From a virus: DNA of 64,000 nucleotides. The notes under the pieces are model-generated. The model made no database searches and had not been told where the DNA came from. It saw only the letters and a list, made by a program, of their open reading frames with translations. The position numbers were made by a program, and so were the translations under genes. This document shows, piece after piece, positions 42,888-51,906 of this stretch. Within the stretch, counting starts at the first letter, position 1. Each line of letters begins with the position of its first letter. Location of the stretch: positions 1-64,000 of the IMG/VR virus record IMGVR_UViG_3300025133_000044. One strand, 5' to 3'.

Positions 42888-42933
42888 AGACTTGGGCAAA
42901 ATAAAAAAGCCCAAAAGGATCTTTTATTAACTG

Positions 42934-43098
42934 TTATCCGTTTCGAGCTTCTTCCATGGCTTCTTTCTGTTTTTCAAAATGTTCTGTTAGCTTATTCAGA
43001 AACCACGAACGCAGCCCAACAGGAAGATTATAAGCTTCTATGAAGCTCCAGCCACCATGGAATTTTAGAACAAAAAATTGCTCATAAACTTTTTCCAT
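42934..43098 (-). CDS. 54-residue probable tail assembly chaperone partner
   Basis: 54 residues starting MEKVYEQFFVLKFHGGWSF, ending KEAMEEARNG. Seven bases separate its ATG from the stop of the gp26-like gene. No good ribosome-binding site is seen, but the frame stays open upstream through codons reading FGLSEEY across the T7 run at 43117-43123. So it may be made mainly as a frameshift extension of the gp26-like protein, as tail chaperones of many phages are. It sits directly ahead of the tape measure gene. Confidence 0.65.
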   Translation of the reverse strand: MEKVYEQFFVLKFHGGWSFIEAYNLPVGLRSWFLNKLTEHFEKQKEAMEEARNG

Positions 43099-43105
43099 GT
43101 ATTCT

Positions 43106-43960
43106 TCACTCAGGCCAAAAAAACGCCGTGGTAAACGGCACCTCCAGGTCAGCTACAGAATAACATTTTTGGCACACAAACACCCGTTTAAAGTCTATAT
43201 TAGGCACCAATTGTGAATATAATTTTCTCAAGTGTTTTGAATCCATGGCCGGCATGGAATCAACAAAGTTTTTAATTGTATATCTGTCTTCCACTCCATT
43301 GACTGAAGAGATTATTGTAAACAAAAGATCTGTGACATCAGCTTCTTCCACTCTTTCTTTTCTAATCTTTGCCAGCTGTTGTTCATCTTGGCCTGTCATA
43401 AGTTGGACGCCGACCACAACTTTTGATTTGGGAAGTTCAACTTCAAAGTCCCCAGTTTTAGACTGAACCGTGATTTTGTTTTCCTTTAAAAATTCTTTAT
43501 CAAAGCATTTTCCACTATATTCTATTTCATTAAGATCATATTCTTCATCATGTGGAGCGTTACATTCAGGGCAAGTTACTTTTGTACTATAAGAACTGCC
43601 ATAAGCAGACTTGCGTGTGGCAATCATTATCGCATTTCGATCTCCAACAAAAAGATCAGTCGATTTAATTCTTTCATCCAGCACAAGATTGTTAATAAGT
43701 CTTTCCAAGACAACCCCTTTCTTGATAAGGGTCATCGAAGTAAGAATATCTTCCTCCTTCGCGGTCATAAACTTTATTTCAATCGTGTCTTCACCGTGAA
43801 GAGGATGACCTTCTGGATAGAAGGCCCCCTTCGAAGGCAACTCAACAAACTCTGTTGGCACCACAAATGCCAAAGGGGAGCCTTGTTGAGAAGCTCCCGC
43901 TACATCGCTTGGCTGTGGTCCTCCAGGGACCATCCCCAAACGTTTCTCATTATTGCGCAT
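43106..43960 (-). CDS. Baseplate hub/assembly protein, T4 gp26-like
   Basis: 284 residues. T4 gp26-type features are clear: LPSKGAFYPEGHPLHG, IEIKFMTAKEEDILTS, VGDRNAIMIATRKSAYG and zinc-type cysteines (TCPECNAPH, FVCQKCY). In this phage group the gene lies between tail tube and tape measure, where tail assembly chaperones normally sit. Its last codons include GCG TTT TTT TGG, a run of seven T that may cause ribosomal frameshifting into the next gene. AACGAGAGGTTAAA precedes the ATG. Confidence 0.85.
   Translation of the reverse strand: MRNNEKRLGMVPGGPQPSDVAGASQQGSPLAFVVPTEFVELPSKGAFYPEGHPLHGEDTIEIKFMTAKEEDILTSMTLIKKGVVLERLINNLVLDERIKSTDLFVGDRNAIMIATRKSAYGSSYSTKVTCPECNAPHDEEYDLNEIEYSGKCFDKEFLKENKITVQSKTGDFEVELPKSKVVVGVQLMTGQDEQQLAKIRKERVEEADVTDLLFTIISSVNGVEDRYTIKNFVDSMPAMDSKHLRKLYSQLVPNIDFKRVFVCQKCYSVADLEVPFTTAFFWPE
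43117..43123 (-). promoter_or_regulatory. Candidate programmed frameshift site (T7)
   Basis: On the minus strand TTT-TTT-T precedes the gp26-like stop by four codons. A +1 slip (or -2) lets tRNA-Phe re-pair perfectly and moves into the open frame that continues through GLSEEY into the 54-residue gene. A -1 slip meets a stop after two codons. The site is inferred from sequence only. Confidence 0.5.
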
Positions 43961-43982
43961 TTTAACCTCTCGTTAAATTCTA

Positions 43983-44603
43983 TTAAGTGTATTGACCTAG
44001 ACCGTTAGATGAAGTAGAAGTAGCATATTTAGCAAAATCATAAGTCAGACCGACAGTCACTTCGACCAAGCCGGCGTCAGCCGCGTAAGTCATCTCGCCA
44101 GACCAAGCCACGTCTTTAACAAATGCATTTTTCAAGGTCCACTCTTCTCTGATAAAGGGCCCAATAGCGGGTCCAACAATGTTGCCTGGGTCGAGGACAA
44201 TGGGGCCTCCGGCGCCGGCTCTGTGGCCGCCGTCTAATTGTCTTATCACGACATCACCGATTGTGGCCACAGATGCGGTCTTGGTGAGCCCCATTAGAGA
44301 ATTCGTAAAGTTAGTAGGAAGATCGTAACCATTGTTCAAAAGAACATTCCAAAACACACTACCTATATTCGGTTCAAAAGCATCAACAAGCGTTACATTG
44401 ACATCCTGCCATGAAACAATGCCAGGATATTTAAATTCATGATTCATAAATTGATGTTTTGTAGGTGTTGAGGTAAATTTAGGTTTCGAAACACCTTTAG
44501 CCATGAATACTAGATCATTACCAAGATGCTTAAAACTTACAGTCCACCGATGTTTTCTTTTAGGCTCGAATCCGCCTGGTCCTGAATCTGAGTAAAATGG
44601 CAT
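43983..44603 (-). CDS. Tail tube protein (gp19-like)
   Basis: 206 residues. The opening HRWTVSFKHLGNDLVFMAKG and KPKFTSTPTKHQFMNHEFKYP with DVNVTLVDAFEPN and the C-terminal EMTYAADAGLVEVTVGLTYDF follow the T4 gp19 tube fold. It follows the sheath gene, 54 bases apart, with its own late motif 25 bases upstream and AAGGGAGAC before the ATG. It builds the inner tube around the tape measure. Confidence 0.9.
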   Translation of the reverse strand: MPFYSDSGPGGFEPKRKHRWTVSFKHLGNDLVFMAKGVSKPKFTSTPTKHQFMNHEFKYPGIVSWQDVNVTLVDAFEPNIGSVFWNVLLNNGYDLPTNFTNSLMGLTKTASVATIGDVVIRQLDGGHRAGAGGPIVLDPGNIVGPAIGPFIREEWTLKNAFVKDVAWSGEMTYAADAGLVEVTVGLTYDFAKYATSTSSNGLGQYT

Positions 44604-44628
44604 TATTTTAAGTCTCCCTTATCTCTAA

Positions 44629-44636
44629 TAAATAGT
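44629..44636 (-). promoter_or_regulatory. Late-promoter-like motif ACTATTTA
   Basis: ACACTATTTATTAGAG on the minus strand, 25 bases before the tail tube ATG. Confidence 0.6.
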
Positions 44637-44657
44637 GTTTTATTTAAATTTTTATTT

Positions 44658-47600
44658 TTAATCGTCAAATGAAGCGCCGCTTCTGGTAATTATAAAGTCA
44701 AGGGCTATAAATTCAATAGCTCTTGCAGGCTTTAAGAAGATTTTAGCGTATAGAATATTTCTATCAACTAAATCTGGCGTTGTGGTTGTCTCGTCCAGCA
44801 CAACCCTAAAGTCCGTTAAGCCTAATCCAGCTTTGACACCCTCCAAGAAAGGCTCGACCTGACCAGTAAACTTATCCCACGTGGCTACAACATTCTGGTC
44901 GAAAAGAATTCTAGAAGCGATTTGTGAAATTTCTTTCTTAATGAAGATAAGAAGTCTTCTTACGTTGATTCTGTCCAAGGCGGAAGGAGTTACCTGCAGG
45001 GTTTTCTGGCCAAAGATAACGATTCCTTCAGCTGGGAAACTAGCGATTGGGTTAACATTTGCATCGTAAAGTTTATCGCGGAGAGCAGAGGTGAGACGTT
45101 CTCTTACCCCAATTACCGGTAAACCTGCCGAACCTTCGCTTAAGCCGCCGCGAGTAAAGCCAGCTGGTGCGAACCAAACTGCTGATTTTCTCTGTGAGCT
45201 TGAAAAAGTACCAAGAGCGACAACAGAAGGCGGAACATATAATATAGCGTCATTGACGTTATCTTTAATACGCACCCACGGGTAGAAAGCACAGCCATAA
45301 CTCGAATTGAGGGACAGATCTTTTGCTTTATTAACGATATCAGAGACAGTACCCATTCGAGCGGCCTCGTCATCATCATTTTCGTGTCTTGGCTTATAAC
45401 CGCCTTCGACATCGATAATAGCCAAAGCATCAGCACGATCCTCACAAGCGTTAACTAACATAGTATTTAATTTAGAGTTTGTGAGGCCCGGTATAGTAGC
45501 AACATCGAATTCTGCAAATTCGCTATCCGATAAGATATCAATTGCTTTTTTGACCGAGTAATATGCATAATTAGTATTTTCGGAGCCGTTGTCTATATAT
45601 TCATTACGGAAAGGATCGGCTTCTGTTATATCCAATCCATCAAAGCCACCGAACATGGGAGAAGTAAACCTATTCCAATCTCTTTCCAACACTTCTGCAG
45701 AAGAGGTGACCGATGGAGTGCCTGTCTCGCCAGCAGTTATAGAACGGCCGCTAGCTCTGGAGCCACTTACCCATATCGCCTTTGAAGTATCAAACCCGCC
45801 GCTGCCGCTAACTGATTCTACATCATCTAGGGTAAATACCCAAGAATATTTTGTTTCGTTAGCCAAACTACCTGCTAGCACGCCTGCAGGTTGACCTCTT
45901 AGAAGATCAAGGTTGGTTTTATCAAATATTCTAGTGTCTGCTAAAGTTGACTGGTAGCCGAAGTAAGCACGAGTTGCCATAACCATATTGCCCTCAGAAG
46001 CAGAAACTCTAAGTCTTGTAGAGGGCCACTGTAGAGAGGCGGTGAGACCACTAGCATTTGACGGAGTCGTAAGATGGTTGCTTTCTACTGCGGCGCCGGG
46101 GCCAACGCTGATCAGGCCGGCAGCTGCATGGCCAGTAACCAAAGAATCAGCAGGAAGTGATCCAGTACTGGCAATCCATGGATCAATATCGACACCAGCA
46201 TTATCAGTTATATTAGAAACTAGTGAACCGCTTAAAAGCTGAAGTTCTCTTGGGATAACAGGTCCATAGACACCATAAGGCAATAGACCTTCGGCTCCTG
46301 CGTCGTCGACAATACGTTTGGTTTCCACTCGAACATACTTAGATCTGTTGGGATATTCTCCATGCTCAGTAATAGTTTTGGTAGTTTGATTATAAGCGTA
46401 ACTTCTATCACCCACAACTTTCTTTATGTAATCAGCAGAATTTGGATTTAAGTTAAGTCCGCTAAAACGCTCAAGAATAACAGGATTGTTATCTGAATCT
46501 CCAGCTGCTCTAACAGCTAAAGTAAAAGTACCAAACTTATTAAAGTTATCAGTTGGCGCTTTGATATCCTGAAGGGAGATCTTAATATCTCTATTTATGT
46601 GCTCTCCGCTATCGTGAGCTACAAATCTAAACAACTCTTCTGTGTCGACGGTGGGATTAAAGCTAGCTGTAGTAAGACCTCTGGTATCTTGAGAAATATA
46701 CCAACCAGTTCTAGCTGCGACGGCTTTTTGTAAACGGTCTGCCCAATCGACATCCCAGCCATTGCCCTGGAGACCTACAACCGCACCCCAGAACTGGCCT
46801 GTCGAAGTGACTGCTGCTCCGGTGACAGCCATATCATTTAAAACATTAGTTTCAAAAGTTTCACCAAGCCAATAAACTTGTTCAGAGTCAGCTGGAGTTA
46901 TCTGAGTATTTGTTTTGGTTGGGTCCGTATTAAAAAGTTTTCTAATGTACAAATCACTGTCTTTATCAAAATTGAATGTCGCAGCTTTTACAGTTGAGCC
47001 AGATGCATCTTTTACTTTTGCTGTAAACTGTTGATTTGTTGATCTAATTAGTACGCCACAACCTTCTGTTGCTCTTCCATTGGGAGCTGTGCCAGTTATT
47101 TCAACGGTTGAACCCCCATCCTGTACATACCATATAGCAGCTAAAGTTCCCGTAACAGCAGGGCATGTGCCGCCGCCGGCCCATGCCGTCGCCCCGCCGC
47201 CGCTGTTGGCGAGGATCACATTGTCGGTCACCGCGGATCCTTCTGTGGCCGTTATACTATTCCCGACCGTACCATTCACACTTGAAACTAAGCGTACGCC
47301 TGCGGTCGTCACCGGATCAGCCACGGCCTGGACCTTTAAAGTGCCCGCTGTATATGCAGCGTTGACCGCGTCTATGATGTTTGTCGCGAATTGAGCTGCG
47401 TTGCTATTAGCGTTCCCAAAAGCTATAACAGTCGCTGTCGAGGTCGACGTGGTATTATCTATATCAAACTCTACAGACTGACTGTCAGCATCATATATCT
47501 TAAGTTTTCTTGTGTTTGCGGCGCCGGCGGTGCAGGACGTGGCTACAACTATACTATGAGCCCCATTTCCAGAATTAGTAGCTGTATATTGATCTCCGTC

Positions 47601-48041
47601 TGGCGTCACAAACAAACCAAATGCCCCACCACAGGTAGCGCGATCGGTAGTTAATAACTCATCAGTTCTCCAGCCTGGCAATGCTTTGTCGAAGGACTCG
47701 TAACTTGTTTCAGCAGAAGTTGGGTGGTCACCCAAAAGTCGGTAGACAGTACAAGGAGAGTTATTTCGCAACCAAGCTTGAACTGCATATGCAGCATAAG
47801 TTGGAGCAGTTAACGCTCCATTACGCCATACGTCCCCGCTCGGAGTTCCCGCCGAGGGTCGACCAAAGATTTGAACAAACTCTTTAAATGTTTCTACTTT
47901 AATCGGCCTGTTTGCCGGACCTTTTGCAAAACGACCAACGATTACTGGTCCCATGCGCTCCGGAAGTGCCGGTAATGCGGACTCGTCAATCTCATCCATA
48001 AAAATACCGGGTGAAATAAATTTAAATTTATCGACTGCCAT
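44658..48041 (-). CDS. Tail sheath protein (gp18-like), extra-long
   Basis: 1127 residues versus 659 in T4. The N-terminus (FKFISPGIFMDEIDESAL, VGRFAKGPANRPIKVETF) and the C-terminus (GIVIFGQKTLQVTPSALDRI, NVRRLLIFIKKEI, VVLDETTTTPDLVDRN) are the conserved inner sheath domains. Between about residues 130 and 350 lie Ser/Thr/Ala/Gly-rich beta segments resembling bacterial Ig-like or jelly-roll insertions, and a further insertion follows near 600-720. These should protrude from the sheath surface. A late motif and a stem-loop lie in the leader. AAGGGAG precedes the ATG. Confidence 0.93.
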   Translation of the reverse strand: MAVDKFKFISPGIFMDEIDESALPALPERMGPVIVGRFAKGPANRPIKVETFKEFVQIFGRPSAGTPSGDVWRNGALTAPTYAAYAVQAWLRNNSPCTVYRLLGDHPTSAETSYESFDKALPGWRTDELLTTDRATCGGAFGLFVTPDGDQYTATNSGNGAHSIVVATSCTAGAANTRKLKIYDADSQSVEFDIDNTTSTSTATVIAFGNANSNAAQFATNIIDAVNAAYTAGTLKVQAVADPVTTAGVRLVSSVNGTVGNSITATEGSAVTDNVILANSGGGATAWAGGGTCPAVTGTLAAIWYVQDGGSTVEITGTAPNGRATEGCGVLIRSTNQQFTAKVKDASGSTVKAATFNFDKDSDLYIRKLFNTDPTKTNTQITPADSEQVYWLGETFETNVLNDMAVTGAAVTSTGQFWGAVVGLQGNGWDVDWADRLQKAVAARTGWYISQDTRGLTTASFNPTVDTEELFRFVAHDSGEHINRDIKISLQDIKAPTDNFNKFGTFTLAVRAAGDSDNNPVILERFSGLNLNPNSADYIKKVVGDRSYAYNQTTKTITEHGEYPNRSKYVRVETKRIVDDAGAEGLLPYGVYGPVIPRELQLLSGSLVSNITDNAGVDIDPWIASTGSLPADSLVTGHAAAGLISVGPGAAVESNHLTTPSNASGLTASLQWPSTRLRVSASEGNMVMATRAYFGYQSTLADTRIFDKTNLDLLRGQPAGVLAGSLANETKYSWVFTLDDVESVSGSGGFDTSKAIWVSGSRASGRSITAGETGTPSVTSSAEVLERDWNRFTSPMFGGFDGLDITEADPFRNEYIDNGSENTNYAYYSVKKAIDILSDSEFAEFDVATIPGLTNSKLNTMLVNACEDRADALAIIDVEGGYKPRHENDDDEAARMGTVSDIVNKAKDLSLNSSYGCAFYPWVRIKDNVNDAILYVPPSVVALGTFSSSQRKSAVWFAPAGFTRGGLSEGSAGLPVIGVRERLTSALRDKLYDANVNPIASFPAEGIVIFGQKTLQVTPSALDRINVRRLLIFIKKEISQIASRILFDQNVVATWDKFTGQVEPFLEGVKAGLGLTDFRVVLDETTTTPDLVDRNILYAKIFLKPARAIEFIALDFIITRSGASFDD

Positions 48042-48061
48042 GCTTATAACTCCCTTAGTGG

Positions 48062-48081
48062 TTTCTAGTCAAAACTAGAAA
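48062..48081 (-). other. Stem-loop in the sheath leader
   Basis: Perfect inverted repeat TTTCTAGT-caaa-ACTAGAAA (eight-base stem, four-base loop) between the late motif (48096) and the sheath ATG (48041). It would form in the 5' leader of the mRNA; stabilising or regulatory role is inference. Confidence 0.6.
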
Positions 48082-48095
48082 TACATTTTCTTAAT

Positions 48096-48103
48096 TAAAT
48101 AGT
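48096..48103 (-). promoter_or_regulatory. Late-promoter-like motif ACTATTTA
   Basis: AAGACTATTTAATTAAG on the minus strand, 54 bases before the sheath ATG. Confidence 0.6.
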
Positions 48104-48124
48104 CTTGGTTGGTTGGAAACTCCT

Positions 48125-48973
48125 TTAAAATCTAAATTCTCCATCTTCGTCACCAATGACAATTCGCTCCCTAGCAAAGCGAATTTGTACAGCATTCTCC
48201 CTTCTTACTGTTCTGCGCTGAACTTGATTTTTTCCATCTCCTATAAGATACCCCAAAACATTGATAGTTAAACTACTTTCATATTTACGTTCTGCCTGTT
48301 CATAAGCAGAAATGTTATTAGCCACATTAAGTTCCCCTTCTATGAAAGCCTCATAATTGTTGTAGTTGTGTTTTATCATAATCCTCTTATGGGCGTGTGC
48401 TCTGCGCATAAAGGGCGCGACAACATCATTCATTTGCTCTTGGTACTCAGTTCTGATAGTAATATTATATCCGAGTTCCACATAGATAGGCAAGGGTATG
48501 GTAATGGTTTCAAAGACTATTTTACCATTTTTCTTGTTCCTATATGTAGGGAAATTAAGCTGTGTTCGTTTTTTATAAGCGTCAGCATTAGCGAAATTAG
48601 AAGTCTTATCTTGCTTAATAACTTTATTAATTGTCAAGTAGCCTCCTTCCAGGTCGCCTCTGGGGTCAACTGCAGCGTATGGAACACCTTTGTTTTCGAA
48701 TTGTTTTGTGACTTTTGTTCTTTCGACAACAATAGCTGGTAAAATGATCATCCCGGTCTTATCGCGCTTTATATCAGTATTTTTTATATTATGTGCCCTC
48801 TCCGAGCCGGCCCAGATTACGGGGATTTTTTGAAAACCTTTATTTGTTTTTGTATGTATATCCATAGAATCATTAATAAATTCATATAAAGCCATATCAA
48901 TATCTTCTAGATCAGATTTATATCTTGGTACATCTCTGGCGACGTCTTCATTTATAGAATCTTTAGGTGCCAT
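48125..48973 (-). CDS. Neck/tail terminator protein (gp15-position)
   Basis: 282 residues from the ATG at 48973, chosen because GAGAGGGCC lies upstream and the overlap with the prior gene is only 11 bases; an earlier ATG at 49039 would overlap by 77. Core strands VIWAGSERAHNIKNTDI, MIILPAIVVERTKV and the TIPLPIYVELGYNITIRTEY segment are beta-rich. Its place just ahead of the sheath gene matches the tail completion or sheath-stabiliser proteins of T4-like phages. Identity is inferred from order. Confidence 0.65.
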   Translation of the reverse strand: MAPKDSINEDVARDVPRYKSDLEDIDMALYEFINDSMDIHTKTNKGFQKIPVIWAGSERAHNIKNTDIKRDKTGMIILPAIVVERTKVTKQFENKGVPYAAVDPRGDLEGGYLTINKVIKQDKTSNFANADAYKKRTQLNFPTYRNKKNGKIVFETITIPLPIYVELGYNITIRTEYQEQMNDVVAPFMRRAHAHKRIMIKHNYNNYEAFIEGELNVANNISAYEQAERKYESSLTINVLGYLIGDGKNQVQRRTVRRENAVQIRFARERIVIGDEDGEFRF

Positions 48974-49457
48974 CAAAAAGGCCCTCTCTAGACTTGATAC
49001 ATTCTGCAGATATTTCAATTCTTCTATCTGCTTGCCCAAATAATTCTTTTGGTTCTTCTAATTTAACTATCTCATAGTAATTCTCGCCATAAGCAAGAAA
49101 ATCACCTTCACGTACAAAAAGATCCTGATCTTCTGTTAATCGTCTTTTATGGAAATGAACAGTTATTTTAACAGTTTTATCTATACCGTATTTATCAGTT
49201 TGAGTTGTTTGGCCTTTAAATTCAACCAAAGCGTAAACCCTAACAGGGGGCAAAAAAGTTTTAACAATTGCTTCGTTGTATAATGAGTGAAAATTTGTAT
49301 GTTCTAAGTCTATTGGATAGTATGCAATTTGTTGTCCAATCACTCTTTCGATTAATTCATCGTTGACCTGCTTAACCAAATCTCGCTCTTTTTCACCAAG
49401 GAAAAGAGGAGGTGGAGGAGCTGCTGGCTGTGTCCATTTATTTTTCTCACTTGCCAT
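48963..49457 (-). CDS. Neck/head-completion protein
   Basis: 164 residues with a Pro-rich start (WTQPAAPPPPLFLGEKERDL) followed by beta segments (TFLPPVRVYALVEF, VHFHKRRLTEDQDLFVREG). It lies between the gp13-like gene and the gp15-like gene, so it should act where head meets tail. No enzymatic motif is seen. AGGGGTAAAATTTAA precedes the ATG. Confidence 0.6.
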   Translation of the reverse strand: MASEKNKWTQPAAPPPPLFLGEKERDLVKQVNDELIERVIGQQIAYYPIDLEHTNFHSLYNEAIVKTFLPPVRVYALVEFKGQTTQTDKYGIDKTVKITVHFHKRRLTEDQDLFVREGDFLAYGENYYEIVKLEEPKELFGQADRRIEISAECIKSREGLFDGT

Positions 49458-49464
49458 TTAAATT

Positions 49465-50760
49465 TTACCCCTGATAGACAGAATATGGGTAGGTACGTAC
49501 AAGCTCCTGAGTTTGTTTCGCCATATTAGTTTGAGTTGTCGTGATTTTCTCGTATGTTAGTTCATCTAACACTTTTTGCAGTTCTTCTCTTAGTTCCTTT
49601 TGTTCTGCTTTGGCCTCTGTGATCATTGCTGTTCCGTTAAGAGTCACTGAAGCGCCGGGAATGGGGATTGTGGCGAACTTACTACGAATCTGCCCAAGAA
49701 CCTCCTTGCACAGGGCTATAGTAAACCTTCTAATCCACTGCTTTCCTATGCTGTTGATATTTTTATAGGATATATTCGCAAAAGGCAAAGTATTCATGTT
49801 GTTGATACCAGCCAAGCCGTCTTTGCGATCGTCTTGCTCCTCCCAAGGGTCTTCGTTGACTGTGAATTCAAACCAAATTGACCGAGGGCTGGTGCTGGTT
49901 GGGATCGGGAATATTCTTAATTTATTATTTTTAATTTCATAAGAATAATGAGAATTTCGTGTATAAATTGCATCTTCATATGTTATTGCTTGCAACTTGT
50001 TTTGCCATGGCGGAATTACTTCAAAAGTAGAATCATCGGCAAACATGCCATAAGTTGACATGTTTCCTACTGCGTTTAAGCCACCATAATAACCATAGAA
50101 TCTCCACATTGCGTGTGGGGTCTTGAAATAGACTCTTCTTATGATGACACGCTTATTGTTGATTTTATTGTAATAATTGTATTCAGGCGACAAAGAATTA
50201 GTTTGAATCTCTTGCTGCAAATCGTAATCTTGCTTAAGTCTGGTCGTGCCAATCGACCCTGAATATACAGTAGCAGTTCCACCAAGTCCCGTTTCCTGGA
50301 TCGTATTGTCCATAATCTTTTTTGAATAACCTAGCTTATATTTAGGATACTTTAGTTCAACGTTGCTTCCACTCAGTGAATCAGTTCTTTGCCCATCTTG
50401 ATCAAAAGTACCAGTTGTGTGGCCAAGAGAACTATGTAAGATATTTTTAGCCTGATGAATATTAACAATATAAGAATATTCTAGTATTGCTTCTTCATAA
50501 GCAGCATACACGTTCTTTTCTGTCAGCTCAATATCAAGTACATCGCCGCCGAGCTTTCTATAAGTAAAGTTTACCTGCTCAATAGCACCAGTGATGAAAT
50601 TAACGTCATAAAGCTCATTTGATGTACCATCAGCCTTCGTCTCGCTGGCGTATAAACCATATGGATAGTTTGTTGAGACACTAGCTACGGAAAACGTGCC
50701 GGTCTGCGGTAATACAACAGTTGAAGTCTGTGAACTGGGTGTGAGTGTCGGCGTCGCCAT
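49465..50760 (-). CDS. Neck protein (gp13-like)
   Basis: 431 residues, beta-rich with a C-terminal helix pair (IGKQWIRRFTIALCKEVLGQ, EELQKVLDELTYEK). A region SIWFEFTVNEDPWEEQDDRK is characteristic of neck proteins in aquatic T4-like phages, as I recall them. Position between capsid and sheath genes fits. TAGGAGGCACTAATGA precedes the ATG. Exact T4 equivalent (gp13 or gp14) not certain. Confidence 0.6.
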   Translation of the reverse strand: MATPTLTPSSQTSTVVLPQTGTFSVASVSTNYPYGLYASETKADGTSNELYDVNFITGAIEQVNFTYRKLGGDVLDIELTEKNVYAAYEEAILEYSYIVNIHQAKNILHSSLGHTTGTFDQDGQRTDSLSGSNVELKYPKYKLGYSKKIMDNTIQETGLGGTATVYSGSIGTTRLKQDYDLQQEIQTNSLSPEYNYYNKINNKRVIIRRVYFKTPHAMWRFYGYYGGLNAVGNMSTYGMFADDSTFEVIPPWQNKLQAITYEDAIYTRNSHYSYEIKNNKLRIFPIPTSTSPRSIWFEFTVNEDPWEEQDDRKDGLAGINNMNTLPFANISYKNINSIGKQWIRRFTIALCKEVLGQIRSKFATIPIPGASVTLNGTAMITEAKAEQKELREELQKVLDELTYEKITTTQTNMAKQTQELVRTYPYSVYQG

Positions 50761-50805
50761 TCATTAGTGCCTCCTATACAATGTAATTAGTTAGGAGAGA
50801 CTTAA

Positions 50806-51219
50806 TTAGCCCTCAGAGGTTTTCTTCGTTGCTTTTTTTGGAGTAGTTTTTCTTTTTGCAAAAACGCTCTTCTTTTTCTTCTTTGTTTTCGCAGGAGCCT
50901 TTGCAGCTTTTTTTACTTCTGGTTTTGGAGCCACAACTTCAGCTGCGGCCTCTGAAGCTTTTTCAGCAACTTCTTTTACTTCCTCTACTACTGTCATAAC
51001 AACTTCTTTTACTTCTTCTGCTGCTATTGTGACAACTGCTTCAACTAATTCTTCTTTTGCCTGTTTGATTTGCACAGCTTCTTGTTCTGTGACCACGCTA
51101 TCGGCTTCTGCTTCCTCGATTACCTCGCGCAATTTAGTTACAGCCTTGGTGTAAGGATGGGAAGCATATTTTTTCCCATATTTTTGAGGATATCTTCTAA
51201 TTCTTGCTTTTTTACCCAT
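50806..51219 (-). CDS. Histone H1-like Lys/Ala-rich protein
   Basis: 137 residues. A basic N-terminus (KKARIRRYPQKYGKKYASHP), an acidic coiled middle (about 35-85) and a C-terminal KAAKAPAKTKKKKKS and KRKTTPKKATKK tail like eukaryotic histone H1 or bacterial DNA-binding tails. It could bind packaged DNA or be a structural linker. Own late motif 24 bases before the ATG and CAAGGAGGCC as ribosome-binding site. Homology to histones is compositional only. Confidence 0.6.
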   Translation of the reverse strand: MGKKARIRRYPQKYGKKYASHPYTKAVTKLREVIEEAEADSVVTEQEAVQIKQAKEELVEAVVTIAAEEVKEVVMTVVEEVKEVAEKASEAAAEVVAPKPEVKKAAKAPAKTKKKKKSVFAKRKTTPKKATKKTSEG

Positions 51220-51243
51220 TGTGGGCCTCCTTGTTCTACCTAG

Positions 51244-51251
51244 TAAATAGT
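51244..51251 (-). promoter_or_regulatory. Late-promoter-like motif ACTATTTA
   Basis: AATAACTATTTACTAGG on the minus strand, 24 bases before the ATG at 51219. It lies in the 180-base gap 51220-51399, which also holds the terminator at 51333; nothing else is seen there. Confidence 0.6.
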
Positions 51252-51332
51252 TATTTAAAAAATGAAAATCTCAAAAATTGGTCATGCGATTTTTTTGGCA
51301 TATCGACATTCTTAACCTTGAATATATATAGC

Positions 51333-51367
51333 AAAAAACCCCTTGTCTGTAAAAGAGCAAGGGGTTT
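51333..51367 (-). terminator. Intrinsic terminator after decoration-type gene
   Basis: Minus strand AAACCCCTTG-loop-CAAGGGGTTT followed by TTT: ten-base stem with T-run, 33 bases after the stop at 51400. Confidence 0.85.
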
Positions 51368-51399
51368 AATACTTTTGATTTATGACTTATTAGTCACAT

Positions 51400-51885
51400 C
51401 TATACCGCGGTAGCGTTTGGAGTCACAGCACCAGTGGCTTTGTTGCCCTCAGTGAGTACGCCACTGACATACCAGTCTGTTCCATCAGAGATACACTCAA
51501 GATAATCACCAGCGCTTACTGCGCCTTCTGATGAATCAAGAATGAGTCTAGAAATACTAGTGCCAGCATGTTCAATAGCAGCAGGGAAACCGCCTATCTC
51601 TACTGCACCAGAGTTACCAGTGACAAGAGGTCCTTGAATGTCACATGCAGAATCGTGTGTCGTCAAGGTAAAATCATTTGTAGCTTCTCCATGTGCCGCG
51701 ACAGCAATGATAAATTTAAAATACATTCCTGCCCTAGGGGTTGGCAATGTGACAACAACCGAACTGGATGAAATATCAATGAAGTATACTTCTCCGGTCT
51801 CTGCATCACCAATTGTTTTATCGGCAGAGACGGTTTCGACTCTCATGAGCGATGAATTTCTTGATGCTCTTCCTACTTTAGCCAT
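51400..51885 (-). CDS. Probable capsid decoration/virion surface protein
   Basis: 161 residues, beta-rich, Ser/Gly/Thr/Ala-rich: GEVYFIDISSSSVVVTLPTP, then FTLTTHDSACDIQGPLVTG and GDYLECISDGTDWYVSGVL. This is the type of compact beta domain found in head decoration or short fibre proteins. It has its own late motif, a hairpin in the leader and a terminator after it, so it forms a monocistronic late transcript suited to an abundant product. No certain homologue named. Confidence 0.6.
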   Translation of the reverse strand: MAKVGRASRNSSLMRVETVSADKTIGDAETGEVYFIDISSSSVVVTLPTPRAGMYFKFIIAVAAHGEATNDFTLTTHDSACDIQGPLVTGNSGAVEIGGFPAAIEHAGTSISRLILDSSEGAVSAGDYLECISDGTDWYVSGVLTEGNKATGAVTPNATAV

Positions 51886-51906
51886 GTTTGTTTTCTCCTT
51901 TTAAAA

